This document shows, one piece after another, positions 12,544 through 23,629 of a stretch of 64,000 bases of DNA. The notes below the pieces were generated by a model. It did no database searches. It saw only the letters and a list, made by a program, of their open reading frames with translations, and had not been told where the DNA came from. Each line of letters starts with the position of its first letter. Position 1 is the stretch's first letter. The position numbers were made by a program, and so were the translations under genes. This stretch comes from Euptelea pleiosperma (lineage: Eukaryota; Streptophyta; Magnoliopsida; Ranunculales; Eupteleaceae): the NCBI GenBank assembly GCA_035048495.1, contig CM068544.1:52007393-52071392 (forward strand). Reading direction: 5' to 3'.

Positions 12544-14095
12544 ACAAAATCCAAACAAGCTGGAAGTGGTAGAACATGATTATCGCCATGCGATCTTGAT
12601 AGATCTTATCCTTGATGCAAAAAAATGAGCATTACCAATCAAGTAACTCATGCATTACACCATCGTAGATTGGGAATTATATCGACGAGGGACAAATGGT
12701 GTCGTCGTGCGATGCATCAGTGTGATATCCGCAAAGTCGATGCTAGAAGACATCCATAGGGTGCGTGTAGCCTAGACCTATCGGTTAACTTGTATAGACA
12801 ATTGCAACGTAAGGGCGTTTATTGGCCAAACACGGAGTTTGAGGCTAAATGAATGGAGCAATCATGCCTCGCATGCCAAATGCCATCGGATCATATTGAA
12901 GCAGTTCTTTGTGCCTCCAAAGCAGATTAGACACAACCGTGGGTCAATTTTTTACAAAATAGGGCATTACCAACACATAAAGACGAAGTTCATAAAATTC
13001 GCAAGAAGGCAAAAAGATTCGATATGATAGAAGGCGTCTTGTATAAACATAGCTTTGAAGGCAAGTTATTGTGTTGTCTCGTTGGGTTAGAAATACAAAA
13101 CATCCAACAAGTACACACGGGTGGAACACGCGGGCATCAACCCCAGCAACGACAACTATTGCATATTGGGTATTAATCACCCAACATGGAAGAGGATGCT
13201 ACGTCATTTGTCAAGCAATGCCACCAATGTCAGGTCCAGTCCAACCTCATCCATGCACTGGCTCTTGCAACTTGTCATCCCACCTTGGCCTTTCCATTGT
13301 TGGGGGCTTGATCTAATTGGACGCATCAATCCTAAATCTTCAAAACGCCATGTGTGGATACTCATAGCCACAATATTACACAAATGGGTTGAAACCGTGC
13401 TATTGACCCAGGCTACAGGAGCCGCTGTTGCCAACTTCATTCGAGAAAATATTATGTCGTTTTGACATACCAAAGTGGATAGTAATAGATAATGGCACTC
13501 CATTCATGAACAAGGATGTTAGGTGTCTCCTTGAGCAATATGCAATTAAGCATGTCCGATCCACACCATACTATCCCTAAGGCAACAGACAAGTGGAAGC
13601 ATCAAACAAGATGTTCTTGTGATTTTTGAGCAAGATGGTCTACGATAATCACCGGATGGTATGAGAAACTTCCTCTCATTTTATGGGCATATCGGACATC
13701 AAAAAGGAGTGCCACGAGTTTCTCATTTTTTTTTTGGTATATAGTGTTGACACGGTCTTACTAGTAGAAATCGTGATACCATCTGCAAGAGTTGCCCTAG
13801 ATTTGGAGAGAGATTGGTTCTCCACTGAATATGATTTCGCTCACCTAGCACAACTAGGGGCATTGGACGAGCAAAGACTCAAGGCAGCTCAGAATGCTAG
13901 TATGTATCGCAAAGGAATTGCATTCTCATATAACTAAACGGTACGAGAACGGACATTCAAGCTAGGTGATTTTGTTTTTTACAAACATATTCCCACGTTC
14001 GATAAAATATGACCACCGTAATTTGCACCAAATTGGGAGGGAGCATACCTCATATTTGGAATTTGGGATAGTGGGCAGATTTATGCTCTGATATC
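12434..14095 (+). pseudogene. Tat-lineage Ty3/gypsy integrase, frameshifted
   Basis: The order expected of integrase is present in broken frames. A linker (NPNKLEVVEHDYRHAILIDL) is followed by a pre-integrase zinc-binding segment (LYRRGTNGVVVRCIS, LEDIH, then CLACQ). A second similar segment follows (IEGVLYKHSFEG, HTGG, CHQCQ). The catalytic core shows the D,D,E triad in WGLDLIGRINPKSS, VIDNGTPFMNKD and GNRQVEASNK. The C-terminal region has LDLERDW, LDEQRL and FKLGDFVFYKH, ending near PNWEGAYLIF. The style of the core (LIG-INPK-S, EIVIPSARV) fits Tat. There are stops at several points, for example after NIMSF at 13465. The enzyme would insert retrotransposon cDNA into host DNA; this copy cannot. 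Confidence 0.85.
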
Positions 14096-16640
14096 TCCCA
14101 AGAGGTTCTTCCCAAACTTGCTTCGGACCATAATCCCATTTTGCTTGGCCGCGGAGTCATTGCAAGAAGACCTAGCCCATTTAGATTCGAAAACATGTGG
14201 CTGCAGGAGCCCAACTTTTACGACTTGGTGGATGGTTGGTGGAAGTCTTTTGCTTTCTCGGGCCAGGCTGGAGTAGTTTTTAGCAAGAAGTTGAAGGTGT
14301 TAAAATTTAAAGTGATCCAGTGGAATAAAGAGGTGTTCGGTAGAGTGGATAAGAAATTACAAGATATACGGGATATTATTGCTTCCCTCAGCTCATTGGA
14401 AGTAGATAGGCCGTTATCAGAAGAGGAGTGGCAGAGGAGAGTAGTGGCCAAGAGGGACTTCTCCAAATGTGCTACGATGGACGAGATCAGTTGGCGTAAA
14501 AAATCTAGAGTTAGATGGTTGAAAGACAGTGATAGCAATACCAAATTCTTCCATTAGGTAGCCAATGCTAGAAGAAGAAGTAACAACATAGTCAGACTTC
14601 AGTTGGAAGGTAAGGTCGTGGAAGGGGAAGATAATATCAGAGAGGCCATCGTGGGGTTTTACAATAATCTGTACACAGAATCTTGCTCCTTTAGACCGTC
14701 AGTGGATGGGTTGCTATTAGATTGCATCAGCCAGTCGCAGAGGATGTGGTTGGAGAGACACATAGATGAAGAAGTGGTGGGAGCCATTCAAAATCTGGGG
14801 GAGATAGATCGTTAGGCCCCGACGGTTTTACGATGCTATTCCTCAAAAAATGTTGAGGCATTATCGAGAGGACATCTTACTTATGGTCAAGGAGTTCGAA
14901 GAGAAGGCTCATCTAGACAGGTCGTCGAACTGCACCTTTATCACTCTCATCCCTAAAAAGGAAGGGGCTGAATCTCTTAGGGACTTTCGTCCGATCAGTT
15001 TAGTGGGTAGTGCTTATAAAATTACAGCCAAGATTCTAGCGTCCCGCATGAAGATGGTTGTCAGCTCGGTCATCTCTCCAGCCCAAGGTGCGTTTATTAG
15101 TGGAAGGCAATTGGTCAATGGTGTGCTAATAACAAACGAATGCATTGATTCGCGGTTGAGAGCCGGTCAAGGTGGTATCCTTAGTAAAATTGAAATGGAG
15201 AAAGCGTATGACCATGTTAATTGGCCTTTTCTGGACCACATGCTAGAAATAATGGGATTTGGTAGCAAATGATGAAATTGGATTAGAGCTTGCATCTCCA
15301 CCGCTTCTTTTTCTATCCTTGTTAATGGCTCACCGGCCGACTTTTTTATGAGTTCAAGAGGTCTTCGGCATGGCGATCCGCTCTCACCTTATTTGTTCTT
15401 GATAGTGGTGGAAGCTCTTGGGAGGATATGATGAGTAGAGCTGCAGAAGGTGGATTCATAGAGGGTTTTCGAGTTAGGCCAGACGGTCCCACGATCACTC
15501 ATCTTCAATTTGTCGACGATACGATCCTATTCTCTAATCCCTCATCGTCATATAAGATACATCAAATGTGTTTTCAGATGCTTCGAGGTGGTCTAAGGCC
15601 TTTGGGTGAACCTTCAGAAATGTAAAGTATTTGGGGTGGGCGAGGTTCCTAATCTGTCGTCTCTGGCTACCAGATTGGGATGTGGTACGGGGTCATTGCC
15701 TTCATCTTATCTCGGGTTACCCTTGGGTGCCAAGTATAAAGATATATCGATATGGGACCCGGTGATAGAGAGATTCGACAATAGATTAGCCGGGTGGAAG
15801 AAACGTTGCTTGTCTAAAGGAGGTAGGATCACTCTCCTAAAGAGCACTCTATCCAGTTTGTCCATTCATTTCATGTCTTTTTTCTCTATTCAAGCAGCAG
15901 TGGCTTAGAAGCTGGAAAGACTTATGAGAGACTTTGTGGGCTAGAAAAGGGGACATTCACAAGTACCATTTGGTCAAATGGGACCCGATTTGTCGGTTCA
16001 AAGAATTAGGAGGTCTGGGTATTAGACATTTCCGTGATATGAATGTTGTTATTCTAGCTAAATGGCTATGGAGATTCGGTGAAGAGGAAGACAATGAGTG
16101 GAGGAAGGTTGTGGGTAGCAAGTTTGGAGCTACAGAGTTTAGTTGGGATAGCAATCCAGTGACATCCCCGCACGGGGTTAGCACGTGGAAGGGGATAGCT
16201 ATACTCGAGAAGTGTTCGAGTCGGGCATCCAGATTGAAGTGGGGAAGGGAGACAATTCGATTCTGGGAGAATATTTGGTGCAGAAATGACTCTTCGCAAT
16301 TAGCTTTCCCCAACTTATACTCGTTATCTGCTCTGTAGGGAGCGCTCATCGAAGATTGCATTGTTAGCTACGAAGGACCATTCCTGGAATTTCAATTTCA
16401 AAAGGAACATTAATGACTGGGAGATGGACAGTTTAGTTGCTCTCTTGGATTGTATAGGTGCTAATCCGTGTGTGAAGGAGGCCCAGACAAGAGAATTTGG
16501 AAGTGGGAACCTGGGGGGTCTTATTCGGTTCGATCCTTCTATCGGGAGAAGTTTGTGGGGGTGGCAAGAGGAATTTCCTGCCCATGTAGTTTGTGGGGAG
16601 GCAAGAGGAATTTCCTGGCCCCACGACTCCCATACCTAGA
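14096..16640 (+). pseudogene. 5'-truncated L1-type LINE ORF2 (reverse transcriptase)
   Basis: The copy begins inside the endonuclease domain at its terminal SDHNPILL motif and runs to the RT-associated zinc knuckle. Recognisable steps are FRFENMWLQ; the pre-RT block WLKDSDSNTKFFH (14517-14555); FITLIPKKEGAESLRDFRPI (about 14936-14995); [46 protein letters not shown]; the catalytic FVDD (about 15510, where plant LINEs usually have FADD); SYLGLPLGAKYKD; GWKKRCLSKGGRITLLKS; and WKWEPGGSYSVRSFY near 16490. There are stops and frameshifts at about 14555, 14813, 15270 and 15905. No 3' poly-A tail is obvious. A 40-bp direct duplication (GCAAGAGGAATTTCCTG) sits at the 3' edge. Confidence 0.88.
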
Positions 16641-17260
16641 CTGCACTTGTAGCACTCCAAATGTGACAACAAATCTTAGCTTGAATGCTTGGTGTTACTC
16701 ATTTTCCATGCCCATGGATTACTGTTGGGGCGAAGGACTTTACCTGTCAAACCATATGGTTTCTTAATTTCCTTCACTATGGTGTCTAGAAACACCTTGG
16801 GAGTTGGGGCATAGTTTGGCAAGTGCTCTACTAGCACCACATTTGTAAAAATGATGACGAAGCAAAAGTCAACATCAAAGTAACCGTTGGAGTCCCGGAC
16901 ATCGCTAATGAAAAGAGATGATCTTGAAACTTCTCACGAGGGTCTCTCTCAAAGATATATCGGGACAACCAGAACACAACTAGAGCCGCCACCATGTGAG
17001 GTGCCTCGTGACCTTCACCTGGAATAAAATTCTCAAATCTTCTGGACCTTTTAGATTTCTCACATGTTCCCCACAACTGTCCAATCCAACCGGTAAAATT
17101 AGGCCTCTTGGACTCCGTGTTGACAGTTTTTTTATTCGTGGGAAGCACTGCAACAACGAGATATCAAACCTTTCATACCCGTAAAGTCCTTTACACATGG
17201 TTCTGTGGAAACACGAATAGCTCATATACGCCCTCCTTCCTTAAAATGGAGATGGTCTTA
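16640..17260 (-). pseudogene. Unidentified coding relic, possibly plant-mobile-domain-like
   Basis: On the minus strand, 17148 down to 16900 reads NFIPGEGHEAPHMVAALVVF followed by WLSRYIFERDP and FQDHLFSLAM, a pattern reminiscent of the plant mobile domain found in transposon-derived proteins. Neighbouring frames continue with short readable pieces (for example SDVRDSNGYFDVDF). No intact frame longer than about 105 codons exists. The match is from memory of the family pattern only and is weak; it may equally be a fragment of an unrelated element. Confidence 0.3.
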
Positions 17261-18050
17261 TGGTCTTTAAGCCCTGTTTAACTCAACTTCTTCACTCGTC
17301 CGTAGAATCCTAGTGAGATTTAAAAGAAATCTTCGAAAGAGAGGAATCACCACGAACCAAACAGAGGCTTATTATTGCATTAGGATTGACAAGAACTTCG
17401 GGTTTCACACCTTGAGGCATTACGACATACCACTCGAGAAAAAAAAAGTCTCGTATCGATAGTAATCGCGGCCCTAACTACCATTTTGTCTCAACCTACC
17501 ATTTTGTCTATAGCAGAAAATTTAGCCTTAAAGAGAAAATACTGAATCATTGACACAAAGAAAAGCATGCATACCTGCTCAAGCTGTGTATGATCCTCCT
17601 GTTGCAGCCAACAAAATCAATCAAGATTGAAGAAAACCTCTTTACTAGACATTCTTTCAAACAGGTGGAGGACGCCCAACAATAAAGTCTTCTAAACTCC
17701 TAAGCGCTTTATGGGTTTCTACCCCAACCAGTCATGAACTCTTTCAGTGGCTGATTTTTTTTTAACCCCATAGTCACAATAAGTGATTAAATAGACGACC
17801 TACACCCCATAGCCTGCCAACCGCCACCATCCGCCAGCAACAACCTGACCTCCACTCCTCCCATCTATGGCCAAAAAAATTAATAAAATAAAGAAGTTAG
17901 ATGTGATATTGGGGTTTCATCACCTCCACCTTGTCGGCATCGCCACCCCATACCTCGACCGGCACCTGCAAAGCCACATGCCGGCCTCCAGAGCCACCCA
18001 AAGCTGACAACATATCTGTAGTGAAGAAGAAGAAAAGAAATTGGGTTTCA
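17260..18050. other. No gene seen; degraded repeat sequence
   Basis: No coding pattern. At 17268-17371 AGCCCTGTTTAAC and GAACCAAACAGAGGCTT form loose inverted ends, as in a short PIF-like MITE remnant. From about 17760, CA-rich sequence (GCCAACCGCCACCATCCGCC) leads into a copy of the array unit. Confidence 0.5.
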
Positions 18051-18205
18051 TCGCTGGCATGGCCAATGCCTCTTTCACGACGGCTGTGATATCTTATCTA
18101 CTACAAGACATCTTGGTCGACCTTCACACTAACATGAGCTACTCTTAGGCTCCGTGGCCGCACCTCGTTTGAGCGAAAAGAAAAAAAAACAAAACAAGAA
18201 GGGGG
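18050..18205. repeat. Isolated partial copy of the 4.4-12.4 kb array unit
   Basis: CTCTTTCACGACGGC, CTACAAGACATCTTGG, CGACCTTCACACT and CTCCGTGGCCGCACCTC, then an A-rich tract, follow the same order as the array unit tails (compare 6836-6990). It lies 5.7 kb beyond the array, so the unit also exists dispersed. Confidence 0.75.
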
Positions 18206-18229
18206 TTAAATCGCTATTGGCTGAGGCCT

Positions 18230-18736
18230 TCTATTTGAGAAGAATGACCATATGAGAGTAGAATCATATACTGATGCGGACTATAGTGGTGCCAAGGATG
18301 ATGGGAGATCTACCTCTTGCTATTGCACCTTTGTTGAGGGCAATCTATTACTTGGAGGAGCAAGAAGTAGCTTGTGGTTGCTAGATCGAGCGTAGAGGGA
18401 GAATTTAGGGCAATGGCCCATGGTTTGTGTAAAATGCTCTGGTTGAAGATGCTAGTGGCTGAATTAGGCTTTCCTGTCTCAGGTTCTGTGAGTTTGTACT
18501 GTGGCAAGAAAGCCGCCATCAGTATTGCTCACAATCCAATTCAGCATGATCGAGCCAAGCATTTTGAAGTGGACCGCCACTTCATCAGAGAAAACATTGT
18601 TTCTGGGGAAGTGTGTACTCCCTTTCTGAAGATAGATGAACAAGTTGCCGATGTATTCACTAAGGGAGTCCCTAGTTAGCAACTTCACAAGTGTTTAAGC
18701 AAGTTGGGCATGAGAGATATCTATGCACCAACTTGA
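18230..18736 (+). pseudogene. Ty1/copia RNase H, 3' end of pol
   Basis: Copia-type RNase H with a frameshift near 18350. The motifs are ESYTDADYSGAKDDGRSTS, then SSVEGEFRAMAHGLCKMLW, KKAAISIAHNPIQHDRAKHF, and the closing VDRHFIRENIVSGEVC, EQVADVFTKGVPS, CLSKLGMRDIYAPT. The frame stops at 18736, immediately before a polypurine tract. Everything upstream in pol is missing; array-unit sequence replaces it. Confidence 0.88.
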
Positions 18737-18743
18737 GGGGGAG
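18733..18743 (+). promoter_or_regulatory. Polypurine tract of the copia element
   Basis: TTGAGGGGGAG stands directly after the pol stop and directly before TGTTATC. In copia elements this primes plus-strand DNA synthesis and marks the start of the 3' LTR. Confidence 0.8.
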
Positions 18744-18952
18744 TGTTATCATATACATATATCTAGATGTATTTCCATGTAAATGGGTAGTTTTGTAAAT
18801 ACCTCCTTTGAGGGGTATACTTGTCCATGTAATGTCCTCTCCATATATTATTATATTTTTGGAGTCATGTGTCCTGAGCATGACATCCTTCTCTTCTCTT
18901 CTCTTCTCTTTCCTATTTTGAAACCCTAGACCTAAACCTAAGTTACCTAACA
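18744..18952 (+). repeat. Copia 3' LTR (short)
   Basis: It begins TGTTATC after the polypurine tract and probably ends at CTAACA (18948-18952), giving TG..CA ends with TGTTA/TAACA inverted termini and about 209 bp. The end point is inferred, because no 5' LTR is present for comparison. CTTCTCTTCTCTTCTCTT repeats lie near 18890. Confidence 0.6.
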
Positions 18953-19082
18953 CTAACCCTAAATCTCCATTGCAACTCCACGACAGTTTGGTGCTCATCC
19001 TCCAATACCGCTACTCTTGTCCACTCTGGTATTGCATGTCTTGCTTCCCAAGTTTTTGGGTAAAAATTTCAGAATAGGATCT

Positions 19083-20760
19083 CACAAAAAATTTCCCCAT
19101 ACTGAAATTTTGACCTATCAAATGTGGACTTAGTTGATGGTGAAATACATATACAAATTTTTTTCAACTTGTAACCCACTTTTCACAAGGTTAGAAATGT
19201 CGGAATGAACTAATTAATAGTGAAGATGATCTCTATGTTTAGGAGATCATCCTAACCAAAGTCAGCCCTAGCTTATCTCCATTTGGGCCCCACATAGGTG
19301 TGTCGGTTTAACCCTACATCATTGTAATCATCATCATATGCCTTATCCCAATTATCTGGGGTCGGTAACATGAATTTTATTTGCCATTCGACTCGTAGAG
19401 CTATATCTTCTTTCAAGGCATAAGGGAGAGTTAGGATAAATCTACATTGGATTCTTATTCCTTGTGGAGGACCAACCACTAAGTGATTTTTTCATATTGT
19501 GGAGACCATCCGTCCATTCTGACATTCCTATCCTTGTGAAATGTTGTCTGGAACATGAAAATTCCAAATCATCATCCAATTTAACCATTAGTGTAGGTTA
19601 AATTTTCCTATGGTTAATAATGTTGCAATGGGATGATTTTTGGCGATGATGACATCACGGCGAGGACAACTCAATATATGTTGTCCAACACAATATTGAT
19701 GTAGGCCTCACTTCTTCACTCCTTTTGGTCGAGCCACATGGAAATTGGGTCGGAGGTCGAACCAAAATCTTCAACTTTAGGTATACTTTTCATGAAGTCA
19801 AAATGGACTGATTTTTGTGAGGATGGTCTCCATGCAACAGGCAACTTACTGTATGATTTGATTGTCCAACATAATCTCCGTATATTTTTCAATATATATT
19901 CTTTGGTGTGTGCATCTATATGCATTTATGTTGCATGGATTTTTCTAAACGGGTGACGTACTCGTGTTGGATGCCAATACTCTACGGATTCTCATGCAAC
20001 ACTTATGGATTTCTTTGTATTTTATTTTTTTCCTTTGCATAATAATTAACGTTTAATGTAGATTGCGATTTTTATGTTGCATGGATTTTTCTAAATGGGT
20101 GAAGTACCTGTGTTGGATTTCAATACTCTACGGATTCTCATGCAACGCTTATAGATTTCGTTTTATTTTTTATTTCCTTTGCACAATAATTAATGTTTAA
20201 TGTAGATTGCGATTTTTATCTTTTCCAATTAAAATTGCGTATTAAATGTAACATTACTTATATGTAGTAACATTACTTATATGTAGTCTCTTGTCTATAG
20301 GTTTATGATACAGATCACAAGATATTCATTACAGAATCCATTAATGTCCTAGTTATTATATAAAAAAATTTGCCAAATCCAACATTCAACACCCATGTAG
20401 GACTGATGCCCGTAGCCATATCAATGCAACATAGTTATGCATTTATTGTAAAGCTATAGATGGGTTCTCTCAAGTACGTAATGAGGGAGTGGTGAAAAAG
20501 CAACCGTGCCCTATTTGTCGGACGCATCCATGTGAGGGTGATTTACATGGGATGATAGAGGGTGGTTTAAATTACCAAACTACCCTCAAATGGACTTGTC
20601 CAACAATGGAGTGTTTCTTTCATTCCACAATTTGTTTTCTTTTGCTTTGGGCGTTCACAAGTAGTAAATTGTAATGCCTTTATGTGTTTCCTGTATGATG
20701 TGCCATTAAGGTATGCAACAGTGTGTAATAACAGATTGGGCAGTCCGTAGTCATAAAACC
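19083..20760. repeat. Partial duplicate of RING-gene introns 6-7 (copy 1)
   Basis: Aligned by eye with 38320-39601 and 40134-41237. Shared landmarks in the same order include TTTTGACCTATCAAA, GGGCCCCACATAGGTGTGTC, CATATGCCTTATCCCAATTA, CAACTCAATATATGTTGTCC, GTGTGTGCATCTATATGC, ATGATACAGATCACAAG, CACCC(A/C)TGTAGGACTGATG, GTGATTTACA, and CAGTCCGTAGTCATAAAACC. This copy lacks the stretch that in the gene holds a LINE fragment and coding exon 7, and it lacks the 780-bp element at 40228-41007. It has no open frame. Confidence 0.85.
19273..19479 (-). mobile_element. RTE-type LINE 3' tail relic (within the duplicate)
   Basis: The minus strand reads [16 protein letters not shown] followed by PTPDNWDKA, matching the usual end of plant RTE-type LINE ORFs (RAEWR..IHVADP..LG). 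The DNA landmark is GCCTTATCCCAATTATCTGG. The same tail is present at the corresponding place in the 38-kb copy. Confidence 0.65.
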
Positions 20761-21130
20761 TATTGAGTTGAAACAATGATTGAAATCTAGGTCAGGGTGG
20801 AAAGGGATAACTGGGGTTTCTTGAAACCCTGAAAAACAGAAGAAATTTTGGGCTAGTTTTTGGTCTTTTTTTAGTATTTATTTCATTCCTCAAATTGGTT
20901 TTCTTTTGCTTTGAGCATTCATAATTAGTAAATTGTAATGCTTTTATGTGTTTCCGTATGATGTGTCGTCAAGGTATGCAACAGTGTGTAACAACTGATT
21001 GGGCAGTTCGTAGTCATAAAATCAGTTGGGTTAAGACAAATTGATTGAAATCTACGTTTGGGGTGAAAGGGTTAACTCGGATATCTTTAATCCCTGAAAA
21101 GCAGGAGAAATGTTGGAGACAACAGTGGGT
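20620..21130. repeat. Direct repeat of ~255 bp, two units
   Basis: TTTTCTTTTGCTTTG.GC, AGTAAATTGTAATGC, GTATGCAACAGTGTGTAA and GATTGGGCAGT occur near 20633 and again near 20902, each followed by a diverged GAAAGGG.TAACT segment. The gene copy at 41090-41237 has one unit only. Confidence 0.75.
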
Positions 21131-22750
21131 GGTTTTTTAATTTGAAAAACTTGATTCAGTTCTGGACCAGGTTTCGGGTTGAATCAATATTAGGGCATAA
21201 TCGAGCTTGAGTTGACTTTTTTGTACGTTGGTTTTTATGCTTGTCTATTAGGAATGAGAGTACATTGTAGCTTGCTTCCTGAGAGGATCTTGCCATCCTC
21301 AGGTGAAGCAGAATAGATTTGGAAGGTTGCTACAAGCATAAATCTAAATGGACATTATAGCGTATGCCACTCAGGCCCTTGCTGGTTGGGGCCGTAGTGG
21401 AATACCTTTTACCAATCAAATTGCCCATATGAAAGTTCTGTGCCGTCAAAGCTGCAACCTGATTTACATTGGGTTGGATTTGGATAAATACCTTTCAGGC
21501 TGTGTCAAAGCATCAATAACAGTTCATCCTTATTTGAGCTTTATATTTCATTTCCTTATAGATTCTAACAGTCCAACTATTCATGATTCACCTCCTGATT
21601 CTGCAGGCTAAAAGCCTGCTGTATTAATTCAGCTTCTTATTGAAGCGGAGAGCTCCACCTATCCTGCCACTGATGGATGGAGCTTGATTATGGTTTAGAC
21701 TGAGCAATTGACTCGGGAGGTTTACACTTATGCTAGGTCGAGACCAATCATGTCCGACAAAACTTTGACTAATAGAATCCAGAACCGACCTAATAACACT
21801 TTTCAAATCCCAAACCCTACCTGACATACAGAGGAGTTAAGGACTAATTTTTTGTGATGATATGCTTCTTAACAAGGATATCAACTTCACACAAAAATCA
21901 TCCCATTCCAACATTTATAGACTAAAAAGAAACATCCTGAGCTCGTTGTTGGGCCTTCATAATTTGACACTCCATTGTTTATTGTCAACGTGTGGGGATA
22001 TGTGGCGCCTATGGAGTGAATGTGACAAAACACCTTTTCATTTTCGGAATCCAAAGTTTTGAGGTAATTTGGTTTCCGAATTTTTAAAGTGTGACGTATA
22101 AACCGTATGTCGCATATTTACCATTTAGTGAATTTTTTACCGGATTTGTGAAACCCAAAATTGAATGACACTCGAATTTATCCCGTATTCCGAATTGCTA
22201 ACAAGGTTCTGAACTAGTCCAACATCAAGAAACAAAAGGCTTTAATCAGATGATTCGGTTTCTTTGAATAGCCTGATGTTTGGGGTGTAGCTGTTGTAAA
22301 CCATCTTTTTGGGAGAATGTCTTCACCGAAAATGCACAAAAAAAGGCCTTTTAGAACAAGAATTGTAATGGAAACACTATATATATCAACTGTTACCATG
22401 TTCGGGTTTGGGGATACGGGTGTTAATGGCATGGGTCAGGTTTGGGGTCTTTGGATATATTGGCACCGGCCCAAGTGATCTTCTTGGTGAGACAGAGAAC
22501 GGTTGACTCATCTCTACGTGAGCCAGATGTATAGGTTTAAACGTCCAACTCATTAAAATTTGGGAGAAATTTTTTGAAGCAGTGGCCAATCTCATCACAC
22601 CACAAACCCAGAAATGCTTTTGAAGAGGGGATTGTGGCGTGATGTGATTGGCCACTGCTTCAAGGGTCTACCCACTTATCAAATGAAATCAAATTGGTAA
22701 AGCAAACACTTCAGATATTTGCTAAAAAGTAAAACTACTAATGGGATAAG
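21130..22750. other. Intergenic, no gene seen
   Basis: An open stretch at 21348-21611 (87 codons) has no recognisable motif. At 22050-22205 a short A/T-rich segment ends CGTATTCCGAATTGCTAAC, like the end of the insertion at about 23700-24055, suggesting a shared small element. Confidence 0.4.
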
Positions 22751-22760
22751 CATCTTAGAT

Positions 22761-22785
22761 TGCGGTGAGCGTGGATCGAACACGC

Positions 22786-22828
<43 letters not shown>

Positions 22829-22833
22829 CCCGC
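22761..22833 (-). tRNA. tRNA-Phe (GAA)
   Basis: A 73-nt cloverleaf on the minus strand starts GCGGGGATAGCTCAGTTGG and ends CCACGCTCACCGCA. The anticodon GAA (plus positions 22798-22800) decodes UUU/UUC. Anticodon-loop flanks CTGAAGA, T-loop GTTCGATCC and the D-arm A-box TAGCTCAGTTGG are intact. The acceptor stem has one mismatch (G5 against A68), which is also present in the well-known plant cytosolic tRNA-Phe, so it is not decay. No intron and no encoded CCA. Downstream (lower coordinates) a T-rich stretch, GTTTTACTTTTT in the RNA sense (about 22724-22735), can serve as the RNA polymerase III stop. The copy looks functional. Confidence 0.96.
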
Positions 22834-23149
22834 ATGTTGAGGAACATGATATAATTATTCCACTTGGCATAAAACCAAGAAAATGTTCTAGCCGTCTTTG
22901 TTTTGTATGCATTTTTATTTTTTCTCTTGATCAGAAAAATTAAGTACGCTTTAGATAATCGATCCATTTAACTTTTTTTTTTTTTTTTATAGTGCAAATT
23001 TTTTCTCTCTCGTTGAAGAGGGCTATAGGGTCGAAAGTTGAGACTTGGGAACACAAACAATGTGGACTAGTGGGGCCCAGATGCATAGTTTCCCTCTCAC
23101 TTTGTGGGTCCCCCCCCATCTTGATTGGGTGACACATCGCAGAAGTATT

Positions 23150-23400
23150 TTTCCTTATAAACCTGGGGGCCCTTTTTGTCCCACAAATTTCTAACCCCAT
23201 CAAATGTGGTTTTCAAGTTACGCGATAAACATCCACGGTCCATAATTCTTCAGCTTCTAAACCAGTCTATGAATATCAGAATGATTTGAATTTTTGTGAG
23301 GCTGATCTCCTCACCATAGAGATCATCCCCACCAAAAATCAGCCATTGATTCATCTTCTATGTGGGTACGCCAAAATAGGTGTCAAAAATGGGGTCCCCC
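23150..23400. repeat. Dispersed repeat family B copy
   Basis: Contains TTTCTAACCCCATCAAATGT, ACGGTCCATAATTCTTCAGC, TTTTTGTGAGGCTGATCTCC and the inverted GAGATCATCCCCACCAAAAA. Related copies lie at 25150-25450, 25500-25830, 38270-38540, 19083-19290 and 63770-64000. The local stem TTTTTGGTGAG..GATCTCC / GGAGATC..CTCACCAAAAA is typical of a palindromic non-autonomous element. Confidence 0.6.
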
Positions 23401-23629
23401 GAGCCCAATCCTAAGAAAAAAGGAATAATCTTAAGCCAACAGAAAGGTTCTTGTACTCATAAATAGACAAATGGCAAAGTAGAATTTGTATCGGTCGACA
23501 TCTGTTTGACCAATGGGATGCCAAAAACATGTGTTGTAGTAACGAAAGTGCCAAAAAAGGAGTGCGACATCAATTCTTGTTTTTCTTTGGATCATGTTAC
23601 AAGGATTCAAAGTGAGCCGCGATCATCCG

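Noticed and set aside
21348..21611. An 87-codon frame reading AQALAGWGRSGIPF
   Set aside because: No family recognised and no splice context. Nothing supports a gene beyond length.
22719..22943. A 74-codon frame across the tRNA
   Set aside because: Antisense reading of the tRNA-Phe gene, a common false call.
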